Assembly: GCA_024336345.1 (NCBI GenBank) | Contig: JANFOG010000008.1 | Span: 1,860,001 to 1,924,000 of the forward strand | DNA length: 64,000 nt | Direction of reading: 5' to 3' | DNA from: Mariannaea sp. PMI_226 | Lineage: Eukaryota; Ascomycota; Sordariomycetes; Hypocreales; Nectriaceae | Shown here: positions 1 through 12,519 of the stretch, piece after piece | Numbering within the stretch: the stretch's first letter is position 1 | How the letters are laid out: each line of letters begins with the position of its first letter | Notes under the pieces: generated by a model | The model's database searches: none | Told to the model about the DNA's origin: nothing | Seen by the model: only the letters and a program-made list of their open reading frames with translations | Made by a program: the position numbers and the translations under genes

Positions 1-659
1 TGGATGCGAGTGTTTTGATGGACTCTGAGTACATTCCTCCTCTCATTCCCACCGAATTGAGTAGGCTCTCGGATCTTATCTTCTCCCTGGATGGAAGTGC
101 CCAGTTGCGATATGCAGTGGCCACAAAGAGTGTGGAATGGCGACGAAACTATGGTTATGGCGCAATGCAGGTAGCACTACAAAATCGAAGCTTGGTCCAA
201 GGAACATCTTTGAGGGTCAGATCCGTGTACCCAAGTCAATGCTGGGAGCGACTAGATATTTATAACTGGGCGGCTCATCTACGACAGAGTCTGCACTCTG
301 AGCAGCTACGGTATCTTCTCAGCGAGAAGATAGACAATCAAACCACTCCAACTGAGTCACGACTGGTACGACTTGGTTCTCAGAAAGAGGACGATGCACA
401 GCCTGAGACTCCACGGGGAACCCAACGAGGATCTTTACGACATCACCAAGATCCTCTCGGGATCCTAGAGCTTGGTGGCCGACTGAAGCAAAGGGGCATG
501 TTCGCACTGGAAATGGTGACGGGCATTGGTATTCTTGGTTATGTTATTGCTCAGCTGATGCGCGCCAACAGAGCAGAAGAGTCATGCTCGGTGGCCCTTG
601 CAAGCACTCGGAGGTTTGGTTTGGATGTTCCAGGACTCGGAACGGTTCTATTCTGGTAG
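1..659 (+). CDS. Partial hypothetical protein, C-terminal part at window edge
   Basis: A frame open from the first base of the window runs to a TAG at 657-659. The codons before the ATG at 18 are also open, so the real start probably lies outside the window. The visible part is about 218 residues. It has no motif I recognise. The first 110 residues look protein-like (mixed hydrophobic and charged, several Trp and Tyr), while the part after about residue 120 is rich in Gln, Arg and Thr and could include an unspliced intron. A weakly hydrophobic stretch near residues 166-182 (EMVTGIGILGYVIAQLM) could be a membrane segment. Whether this is a gene at all is uncertain. Confidence 0.3.
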   Translation, partial: DASVLMDSEYIPPLIPTELSRLSDLIFSLDGSAQLRYAVATKSVEWRRNYGYGAMQVALQNRSLVQGTSLRVRSVYPSQCWERLDIYNWAAHLRQSLHSEQLRYLLSEKIDNQTTPTESRLVRLGSQKEDDAQPETPRGTQRGSLRHHQDPLGILELGGRLKQRGMFALEMVTGIGILGYVIAQLMRANRAEESCSVALASTRRFGLDVPGLGTVLFW

Positions 660-1255
660 AATGGGAGTGGAATACCAAATAAACATTGCCTAGGCCAGCA
701 ATTATTGGCCCGCGACGTTCCCAGCTAGAACCCGGGGGGGAGGTGGAATTCAGGATTACGTACACATACAATTGAGAGAGATGATACCCTTTGTTGATTA
801 AATTTAAAGCATGGCACATGTCCTATTTTCCATAGCAAACGTGGCCTGGAAGACTGTAAGCATTCATCGCGTAACCTAACTGAAAATATGGTGAGAGGCG
901 ATCAAGATAAAAACACTGGTGCTTAACGTCGTTTTCACCCATCATGTAATCTTTGCAGCATAGAACGAGGCCCATGTATTGAGTCGAAACATGCGTAGAT
1001 TGTACATCGAACTGTACAGTAAAGGGTAAAGAACAGTAAGTAAACTCCTGCCTTGCCTCAGTCGTTGGCGAGTCGGAATGGAGAAGAGGGCTGTATGTGG
1101 AGTGTGACGTCGTGGTGGCTGAGGTAATGAACCGCTTGGCGAAAGGACAACCTTGAGTAGATTATATTCTTGTTCGGAGAGAGGCGACTTTCGATGTTAT
1201 TTTTTTATTTATTCGTATCTGGCTTGAATGATCTAGAAAGCGTGATAATCGGAAG
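660..1255. other. Intergenic, 3' regions
   Basis: No gene seen. It holds the presumed 3' ends of the left-edge ORF and of the AhpC/TSA-like gene, with a T-rich stretch near 1199-1212. Confidence 0.6.
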
Positions 1256-2057
1256 CTAGGACTTCTGCCCCATGAACCCGGTCCGGGGCAAGCCGAGTTT
1301 GGGATCTGTCCGCTCCGGCCGCGGCTCCGGCTCGACACCGAGAGAGTCGACTGCTGCTTGGAGATTGGGGATATCGTCCGCGGCAGTCGCGGCGTGCGCC
1401 CATCGCACAGTGCCGTCGCGGTCCACGGCGAAGGCGCCGCTCATCTGCCACCGCGAGCCGCTGGTGGCATTGCGGTTCCAGATGTCCTCGTCCTTGGCCA
1501 GGCGCATGGCCGACCACATGGTCAACGGGTTCACGACGTGCCAGGTGGAGGCGATACCCAGGCCCCATTGGGCGTAGAGATCGCGCTGATCATCGACAAT
1601 CATGTCGGCGAACCACAACCCTCCGACCTTTGGGATCCATTCGTCTGTTGCCTCGGCGGAGGAGTGGGATACGGCGACGCAGTGGACTTTGGCGTATTTT
1701 TCTGATATCATCGCTAGGGTCTTCATTGTTTTCTCGGCGACTTGATAGAGGAAAGGGACCGTTGGTTAGCTTCTAGCTTTTTATTCGAAACGGAGATGGC
1801 GATATATATATATAGATATATATATATAGTATCAACATCCATATTGAGAGCTTACAGGGACAGCCGCAGTGGCGAAGAAAAACGATCAAGGTCGGACGAC
1901 CATCTGGCAGCGGCAGCTGAAGCGACGACGGAGCTTTGGAACCGACCGTTGGAAGGGGAGCTACCTCCTTCGCCGGAGGGGCTTTCCATGTCTCAAAGCC
2001 TTGCCAGAAGCCGCCAGCTTGCGCAGGTTGGCTGCTGGGTTCGTTGTCCTGGGACAT
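1256..2057 (-). CDS. AhpC/TSA-like thioredoxin-fold protein (peroxiredoxin-like)
   Basis: Two exons, 1856-2057 and 1256-1740 on the minus strand, give 228 residues. The intron 1741-1855 has a GTAAGC donor and a CAAG acceptor. The join rebuilds RHCGCPFAEKTMKTL, which fits the AhpC-TSA_2 type thioredoxin fold (strand, then Cys-rich turn, then helix). The Cys-Gly-Cys-Pro turn near residues 64-67 sits where peroxiredoxin-like proteins carry their redox cysteine. A later DRDG-VRWAHAA segment matches the usual last strand of the fold. The N-terminus (first 30 residues) is Pro/Gln-rich and probably disordered. The likely role is redox handling or peroxide reduction in the cytosol; the substrate is unknown. 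It shares a promoter region with dml1. Fold assignment is firm, enzymatic role is inference. Confidence 0.85.
1801..1829. repeat. (TA)n-rich tract inside an intron
   Basis: Two runs of alternating T and A split by a G lie in the intron of the AhpC/TSA-like gene. The tract is a simple-sequence expansion and reads through as a run of Tyr-Ile if not spliced out. Confidence 0.9.
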
Positions 2058-2841
2058 GTTTGGGATCGGGTTTTGAGCTAGTTCGGAAGATAAAGGCGGG
2101 GTTGGTTGGAGATGTGCGGTAGTACGGGGAGGCCTACGTTAGGTGAGGCGAGGTGGGAGGTGGGTAGCAGGCGAGTCTGAGCAATGGAAAAGGAACAGAG
2201 AGGCAGAGGCAGAAGAGAAAGAGAGGTTTTCTGTCAAAGTGACGGCATTCACATCTGGTGATGCATTTTCTGGCGGTGATGGAAGGGCCCGCCCACTGGC
2301 CGAATGACGTCCGACCCCACGGAGGGGGGGAAGCTACCTAGCTAGGTACTCAGATAGGTATCCAGGTATTCAGAGCTACCCGTGCATCTTCTTGCCGGTT
2401 ACTTTATTTCGGAATCAGACAGAACCTCCAATGCAATATAGACTGTCAATCTACCGTCAGTGCAATAATCGAAGATACATAGTATACCCGCAGAGTGTCG
2501 TCAATTGTGAGCGATTAGCTAAGCTTTTAGCTTTCTCTTGGAGGTCCCTTTATGTATCATGGAAGGTAGACCCTTACCTAAGGTACCTACCAACTTACCT
2601 TACCTTGGAGGAGCTTGGTAGGGTAAGGTAAGTACCACACTGTGGGTGCAGAGGGGGACTTTGCCATGTGAATATTGCTTCACATTCACAGAACTACAGC
2701 CCACCATAGACTGACAAATAACGTGCCTTATTCACAACTCCCACATCATTCACTTCACACACATTCACCCTTACCCTTCACTAAGGAAAAAAAAAAAAAA
2801 AAGAAACCCCTTCCATATAAGCACTCAACAATCCCTCCCAC
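2058..2841. promoter_or_regulatory. Divergent promoter region of AhpC/TSA-like gene and dml1
   Basis: No coding region supported. It contains clusters of AGGTACC/TAGGTA-like words (about 2335-2370 and 2578-2634) and a run of 16 A at 2787-2802 just before the dml1 start, as often seen near fungal core promoters. Confidence 0.5.
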
Positions 2842-4612
2842 ATGAGGGAAATTATCACTCTTCAGCTTGGCCAGCTGAGCAACTACACTGCCACTCACTT
2901 CTGGAATGCACAGGTAACGAAGCTCATCAACTGTCACACCAACCCTCGTCTAGTCTCGTCTCATTTCACACACAATCAGACAACTGACATGTATTTCAGG
3001 AATCCTACTTCACATATGCCGCAGACGAGCAATCTCTTATTGACCACAATGTCCACTGGAGGCCTGGTGTAGGCGTTGACGGCGCGGAAACTTTTCTGCC
3101 CCGTACCGTCATCTACGATCTCAAAGGAGGCTTCGGATCTCTGCGCAAGATCAATGCCATGTATGAGCCGGAGTCAGCAGCTCACCCGGATGCTCTTTGG
3201 TAAGTCTCTCTCAATGTAAACGCAGTCATACGTTTGCTTTCTCTGAAATCCTGTCTGCTTCTCTCACACATGGTCTCTCTTCCTCTCCAGGTCAGGACCA
3301 TCCGTCGTCCACAAACAGCAGCCGATCGCAGCAAGCTCTTATCAGCAGAGCCTAGACGCCGGAACTGAGGCTCCCAAGCTCACAAAATCGACTGTCCGGT
3401 ACTGGTCCGACTTCTCTCGCGTCTTCTTTCACCCCAGGTCACTGGTCCAACTATATGACTTCGAGTTGAATTCGACCACCATGCCGTTTGAGCGGTTCGC
3501 CATGGGAACAGAGTTGTTCAACACTCTGGACAGGGAGCATGAACTTGTGGACCGGGACTGGAGGCCCTTCGCCGAAGAGTGTGACCAAATGCAGGGCATC
3601 CAAGTGTTTACGACAACGGATGATGCCTGGGGTGGGTTTGCTTCTTCGTACATCGAGTCTCTACGTGACGAGTATCCGAAGACGTGCATCTGGGTATGGG
3701 GTCTACAAAGCCCCATGCTTGATAAGCCCCGATCGAAACGCCAACTAGGTCTCGTAAACACGGCTCACAGCATCGACCAGCTCTGCACCCAGGCTACGAC
3801 GGTTGTCCCACTCGCCCTGCCAGAAGCCGATCTTCCGGCTGGCGTCTCGCTGGACGCACGCTCGGCGTGGCACACATCTGCCGCATTCGCAGCCGCCATT
3901 GAGACTGCCACTCTACCGTCACGAATGACACAAAGCAGTGATAGTCAGCCGAGCACGATTGACTACCTGGCCGAATGTCTGAACCCCGCTGGTAACCAGC
4001 CCCTTGCCAGTTTGCAAGCTTCCGTGGCGTCGACTACAGATTCATCAGAGGATAGTCGCATCGACCTTGACTTCTTCCAAATTGGCCGCAGCGACCGCCG
4101 TGGCCCACAGCGAGACCGCTCCCCCAAAGTATTTGGACAGGTCCTATCCCGCCGTGCCTTTGAAAGCCAGCAAGAGGAGGAGCAAGAGGAGCTGGAAGGC
4201 TCACAGGGTCGCCAGTTGATTGGAAGCCCAGTCGTCCGACGGTATGCCATCCCTCTCCCCCTTTTTCGTACCCTTCAAAAAATACACAAACCTCCGTAAG
4301 GAAACAATGCTTGTCGGGATCTTCTATACTAAACTATTCATTCGCAGCTACGAAACACCCCTCAAATTCCCCTTACTCGACAGCTACCCACATATTTTCA
4401 CCCAAGTAGCAGATCAAGCTGATATTGGCTTCGAGACAAATCTATGTAGCAACACATCCATGGCTCCCAGGCTCAAGATGCTCCGGTCACAAGTAACTCG
4501 GCTCATCAGTCTCGACGAGCGCGAGGGACTCAGCAATGGACTGGCCGAGCTCGCAGAAGCATACAGAGAAGACTGGTCAAGCGGCAGCGACGACGACGAC
4601 GACGATCTATGA
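2842..4612 (+). CDS. dml1: Misato/Dml1 tubulin-like protein
   Basis: Four exons: 2842-2913, 3000-3199, 3291-4241 and 4348-4612, giving 495 residues, the normal size for fungal Dml1. The protein opens with [15 protein letters not shown] followed by HFWNAQ and then ESYFTYA, the tubulin/Misato-like first segment, and later has [15 protein letters not shown]. The large third exon carries the Misato domain with WGLQSP and an acidic linker. The last exon continues with [16 protein letters not shown] and ends in an Asp run. All four joins keep frame with GT-AG introns. In yeast Dml1 is needed for normal mitochondrial DNA inheritance and morphology; in animals Misato acts on mitochondrial distribution. 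It faces pap1 tail to tail. Confidence 0.95.
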
Positions 4613-5301
4613 GTCAAAACTTTTTGGTTTTGTATTGATCTAGTAAAAGCCAACATCCTAATTACAGCCACAAAAGTAGGATTGTGTAGATCTAAGAGAT
4701 TCACCCCAGGGGCTCGTCCGCAGCCCCAAACACTAGGGGCGCCTGACTGGTATGAATTCAGGACGCTGGGGGCCTATATAGGAAGAACGGCCCACCTCAT
4801 ATCTTTTTCGCACAGTTTATGTGCACCTGCTTGTATTTTTTTATTAAAATGGGATCGATTGCAATGAATGGGATGGCTTCAAGAGCCATATTCCCTGTGA
4901 CACAATTGGGCGTCTGCAAATCTGGGGTTGCCCTCTGCCTTTATCCCCGGGTTCATTGTTGGGGTTTTAGTCAACCTCGGAACGCACATCAGTTAGTAAA
5001 AAAAAAAAAAAAAGAAAAAGAAAACAAAACACATCAACCTGGGGGAGCACTCCTAGCCGAGGCCTTTTCCAAGTTGTACATGGGATCGCTACGCAGCCCA
5101 AATATGGAGTGAGTAATAAAAAAATTTTAAGGACCATTTGGAACCACAAATCGTTGCGGAGATGTCTTGGTGTGGGAATACTTGGTGGAGGAATACTCAA
5201 CCAGCTGCTGCAACCGAGGTCTGTTGTCGCTTTGCCGTTGGTGGAGGGTGTTCCTGTTTGTTCCATCAGTTTGTCCAGTCTCCTTAAAAAAGGGGTATAC
5301 C
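4613..5301. other. Intergenic between converging dml1 and pap1
   Basis: No gene seen. It contains the 3' ends of both neighbours and an A-rich tract at 4997-5013. Short open frames here are low-complexity. Confidence 0.6.
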
Positions 5302-7496
<2,195 letters not shown>

Positions 7497-9354
7497 CGTA
7501 TCGGTCGGACAGGACGCGTGATCGGCTCGGTTTGAAAGAAATTGTCGAAGTATACGGATGGATGGGTAATGGAAACAAAGCAAGGCGTCACGACGGAGCT
7601 AAAGGATAGTGGTGCCTAGCGAGAAAGGGGCGCCGAAGGGATGAAATGTTATGGTACCCGTCGCGATAGGGTTGGAAATACCAAGAAGGGCTGTCTTCAT
7701 GAATTCTCTATTAGGCGACGAGGGTAGAGACTGTCTGGCTGGCTCGAGAATCGGATCGGTTGGGTTGACGAGGGTTGGCCCAAAAAGGGCGTTTCTGCTC
7801 GTTCGCTGGCCGCCAATGCGTATCAGTATCGTAATGGGTCTGGCTATGGTTGTGGAGGATGAGGTTGAGCGGGGCTGGACGATCAGAAGAGGAGACTGAA
7901 GATTATGAGATAAATGTTGCAGGCTGGCCAGTCGCGGTTCGAAGATGGAGAGACACTTCTGACAGAAGGCGTGTGAGTTGAGTGGAGCCTGAGGCAACAA
8001 GGGCCTTGGATATCGACTGTTGGCTGTTGGCTTTGCGTCCTCTGTGTGTTCGGTTCTCCTGGTAACCCAACTGACGATGGTTTGGCGCTGGAGGGAACAA
8101 TCCCTACCTGAATGTGGCCGGGTTGCGTGAGTTGAAGGCGAAATTCAACGCTCGTGATTTATTGATTGAGACAGCGGATCTGACGAGCAAGCGCGACTGA
8201 ACGGGGTTGGCACCAACTTTAGATACATGGACCGGAGCACAGTACGTCCATTCTTAGTACAGCGTACTTCAGTAGTCTACTAGGTACCAAGCTGGAGGGC
8301 AGGACAGGGCAAGGACAGGGAATGGCAGGGGGCCAATTGGCCTAGCGTTTTGAGCACCAGCTAATGTAGATGTATCCTTAGTGGCAGGTACTAGCTGGAC
8401 CTGCCATGGGGGGTCTTCCGTGTTTCGGTTTGAGCCATGGTATCATTCATAATGAGGGCAAAAGAGATGATAGAAAGAGAAACACTGTAGACTATTAAAT
8501 TCTTTTCTGTGCAGAAATACAGAAGAGGTTGCCGCCGATTAAGTAAAATTGAAAAGCCAATAGTCCGCCCTGTAATGCAAAGTACAGTCTGTAACTAGCA
8601 AGAAAGGTACCTCTGTCGTTACTTTGTGTACCATAGTAGCCTGTTGGCCACTCTCAACGGCCGGCTCCCTTCCCTTGGGTCCCTTGGGTCCCTTGGGTCG
8701 CATGAAAATAGACCATTTATGCAGACTTTGTTTTGCACCCAATACGTGCATAGGTATCCATCAATGAGCATTTATTATGGCTGTGCCTTCATGGGGATAA
8801 TTGCCTACGTAGATAGAATACGTAGAACACATTCGCAAATAGACAATATGCTAAACACAAGAGACAAACAAACAACGGCATTGAATGAGGCAAGTCTAGT
8901 TTTACTCTTGTTCAACCCACATAAACGTACCTCAGGGCTTACCTCGTATTATGTACACGCAACTAACATGCCTCACAGCCTACACAATGGGGCTTACACA
9001 GGGCAGTCCTGGCCACTAGCCCTGTGGCTTTTTTTTCACGATATATGCACAAATCGGGGCGCCTGTGCCACAATAATCGACCACACTAATGTCCATCCCT
9101 CAAAGGTACCCTGCCACTTTAATGACCCAGATAAGACGCGAACGCGGTACGGGAACCGACTTAAAGGTATTTGCAGACCAGACCCGTTAATCGATTCTTG
9201 ACATCCCAGCCCACCACGACGACGTCGTCTCGAGACCACATATTTCCAACACACTGTCGGCTGGTCTAACCTGCCCTTTCCCCTCGCACCCGTAGCATCT
9301 GCTGCTGTCTCCCCGCCATCTACTCGTCATTGCCCTCATCATCATCTGCGCGTC
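7497..9354. promoter_or_regulatory. Divergent region between pap1 and the forkhead gene
   Basis: 1.86 kb with no supported gene. Open frames on both strands (for example 7599-8000 minus and 8626-9201 plus) have no family resemblance and overlap simple repeats; 7497-8100 probably includes the pap1 leader. Holds a 9-bp triplication at 8672-8698 and TAGTACC/AGGTACC words near 8250-8290. Confidence 0.5.
8672..8698. repeat. 9-bp tandem repeat, three exact copies
   Basis: CCCTTGGGT occurs three times head to tail. Each unit is close to palindromic (CCC-TTG-GG). Confidence 0.95.
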
Positions 9355-11489
9355 ATGCCGCCCTCCGCAAAGCGTGCCTCCAGGGCTCGGCGCGAACCGC
9401 GCAAGGGATCCTCTACTGCAGCCGCCTCAGCTACAATCGCTGATATCGACGAGTCGTCTCCCAGCCGGCCCATGAAGCGTCGCAAGAAGGTGCGTATTTC
9501 TTTGGCGATAGGCGTCGCCGTTATTTTGCTCTCTGCCCGCCTGCTCATCCTTGTCTATCCTCCTCTCTCCTCTTTTTCTCCAGCCCTCGCTAACAAAAGT
9601 GTCTTCCCCCCGCCTCCAGCTTCATGAAGATTCGCCGCCTCCAGCTCCCCTCGACGACGACCAACTGTTAGCCAAGATTACACCACATCTGCAGTCTCAG
9701 CCAGTGCAAGCCGCCAAAGATCACGCCAATGCTATCCACGAAGCCAAGAGTGATGGGGTCAAGGCCTATGCAAAGATCGCCGCACCAGACTGGACCTTTT
9801 ACATCACTAAGCTTGTTGTCAACATTGGTCGTGCTCCCGAGGGCTCACATGCGAATAATGCCGGCGACGATGGAGAGGAAAATCAGATTCATATCGACTT
9901 GGGTCCCAGTAAGATGGTATCCCGTGAACATGCGACCATCAGCTTCGATTCCAAGGACGAGAAGTGGTTTCTCAAGGTCAAAGGTCGCAATGGAGCCAAG
10001 GTTGACGGCCAACCTGTGAAATCCGGCCACTCACACTGCCTCACTAGTGGTGAAGTGATCGAGATTGGCCAGGTGGAGATGATATTTGTGCTGCCGACTG
10101 AGATTTGTGCTCTACACGTTCACTCCATGTTCTTGCAACGCGCTGGATTGAGCGCTGATACACCTCAGTCTCGATCTCATCGTCAACCGCTCATCGCCCC
10201 AGCACCTCCAGAGTACAAACGGCCCGGTACTCCGCCATCAGCTCAGAGCCATCGAACATCGAATATCAAGTCGCCTGCTGCCAGCACTCCAGCTCCCGTC
10301 ATGGTTGGCAACGCTAATGTCGACTTGAGTCTGGACGAGAATCAACATATCAAGCCCCAATTTAGCTACGCTCAAATGATCACTCAGGCTATCTTGAACG
10401 CCCAGGACGGAAAACTAAATTTGAACGGCATTTACACTTATATCATGAATAGTTATTCATACTATCGGCATCAGCAAGCGGCGGGTTGGCAGGTAAGAAC
10501 CAGCGCTCCCAAACTGGTCCTTGGAAAAAAAACAAATGCTAATTCTCGGCTAGAATTCAATCCGACATAATCTATCATTAAACAAGGCTTTCGACAAGGT
10601 AGCTCGATCTACGGATGAACCAGGCAAGGGAATGAAATGGCAAATCGTCGCAGAGTCACGAGAGGAAATGGTCCGCAACGCTTATCGAGTCGGTCGCGGA
10701 GGTCATCGTGGATCTTCAGCGCCATCTTCACCCAGCCAGCTAAGCTACATTACCCAAGGGCCCCGAGATATGGCTTCACGGGAACCTCCATCCGCTAGAA
10801 AACGTCGAGGGTCACCACTCGCATCACCGACGCCCAAGACTTCTCTGCTGGTCCAATCCACTCCTGACAGGCCGTCTGATCGATTAGGGAGAAGTTCCAT
10901 GCTCTCTGTGGATGGCAGCCCGCTACCCCGACCAAGAAGGACGACAGCCACGGATTCATCCTTCTCTTATAATCCTCAGTCTCCAACGCTCACATCTTCG
11001 TACCTACAGGACGAGGCTAATTCCTTCGTCACTCCCGCACCTCCCAGAGTACATCCCAAGCTCGCACCCCCAAGTACCGCACAGAGACCTAGCCAGCATA
11101 TGCCGACCAGTTCTCCTGCTCCCTTTTGGAAGTACGCCGATGTTATGAGTACGCCCTTGAAGCCTTTAGGCGCCTACGAGAGTCCAACAAAATTAGGAGG
11201 TGCTCTACCTCCCCAAAGTAGTAGCCCTCCAAGAGGGAACAAGTCTCCTCCAAGTAGCCCTACAAGGCCACAGAAGGCCAGTCCACAGCCTGTGGCTGAC
11301 ACTGCTGAGCCGGAAGATGAAGGGTTTGATTTAACCAAGTATGTGAAACCCATTTTTTCCCTTCTCCGATCAGTTCTTGGAATATTTCGCTGACATCTAC
11401 GACTCAGGGGTTTCCAAAGTATTGGAACATACCATGCTCCTGTAAGCAGAGGTGCTTCAATTGCAAATGCCTTGCAAGGACGAATTTGA
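9355..11489 (+). CDS. fkh2: Forkhead transcription factor with FHA domain (Fkh1/Fkh2 type)
   Basis: Four exons: 9355-9489, 9620-10492, 10554-11338 and 11408-11489, giving 624 residues. An FHA domain (about residues 104-205) has the [11 protein letters not shown] core and phosphothreonine-pocket GR-n-SREH pattern. A forkhead domain (about 285-375) starts [10 protein letters not shown] and includes the recognition helix [13 protein letters not shown], split by intron 2 just before it. The C-terminal half is Ser/Pro-rich with many SP and TP sites ([16 protein letters not shown]) expected of a CDK target. FHA plus forkhead is the Fkh1/Fkh2 architecture, which controls cell-cycle (G2/M) gene clusters and in moulds also conidiation. 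Whether it is the only such gene in the genome cannot be told. All exon joins are in frame, with stop at 11487-11489. Confidence 0.93.
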
Positions 11490-12519
11490 TGTTTGAGAAC
11501 AATGATGAATGACGATGGAAGGGTTTACCAGTATTATTTTTTCAGCATTTCTACTATTTTTTTTCTTCTTCCAATTCTTGTTTCTAAGGTTGGCTGTACA
11601 TTATGATGTTGGGAAGGGAGGAAAAGGGCATCTAGGAACAACGGCGCATCTGTAGTTGTATTTGTGACATGCAATGAAATCTGTGGGCTTCACAAGATGC
11701 TACAACTGCCAGTGTGAGAGGGGAAGACCACCAAAAATAAAACAAAGGGGAGGGGCCTCCTATTGAATGAAGGAAATAAAATATAGCCTGGCCCGTCTGA
11801 ATGACGGCCATTTTAGAGTGTGCTTGGCTCCTGGTTGTGTAGCTGAAGTAGGATGACGACCAACTTTCCTATCCATCTCTCAAATGGAGATGGAGTTGGA
11901 TTATAAATATATATGATATTCAAACAAGTCATCTGGGTCTCTTTCTTAACAGCAGCGGCCCCGGATATGACGAGCATCTCTCCTTTTCCAGTATTACTCA
12001 ACCCTTCCTTCACCTCACTCCAGCACACACTTTCCGTCAGCCTAGACGTGAATGCATGAGACGACTCACTCTGCCAAGCATGACAAAATTAAGCAAAAAA
12101 AAGAAGATATAATTTTTTTGGTATACAAAAGAAAAATCCATTATCTGGTATTGGAGTGAAGATATTCCTCTCATCTGGAGTGGCCTCAAATCAGACCCTT
12201 TTGGTGTCTAAGTAGTTTTGTACAGTAATGTGAACGTGCACCTGTTGACGCTCTTCCAAAACCCATATGACTTGGTTCTTCCATCCAGCCATCCATGCAA
12301 CCATCCTAACCGCCTATGCCAAAATGCCCCTTCTCCAGGGGCTGCCGCCCGTCCCTATGAGTTTTTGTTTTCTTCTTATTTTGTTCCTCTTTTTCCAGTT
12401 TTTTTTTTTCCCTTCCTCGAAATATTTGCCTGCTGCTTTATACATTTTTTGCGAGATTTTTTTTTGTGCTATTCATACAATGGCTGTTACGCCAATAAGA
12501 GAAGATTCAATAATCTCTT
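11490..12519. other. Intergenic between converging forkhead gene and clu1
   Basis: No gene seen. AT-rich with T-runs (11539-11567, about 12405 and 12455) that suit 3' ends of both genes. Confidence 0.6.

Noticed and set aside
1272..1705. Plus-strand frames opposite the AhpC/TSA-like gene
   Set aside because: GC-rich antisense shadows; the minus strand has a clear protein family match.
7599..8000. 133-codon minus-strand frame just upstream of pap1
   Set aside because: Low-complexity Ser/Pro/Thr-rich with no family feel; more likely pap1 leader.
8626..9201. 191-codon plus-strand frame
   Set aside because: Starts inside the 9-bp repeat, has no recognisable motif and lies in a divergent promoter region.
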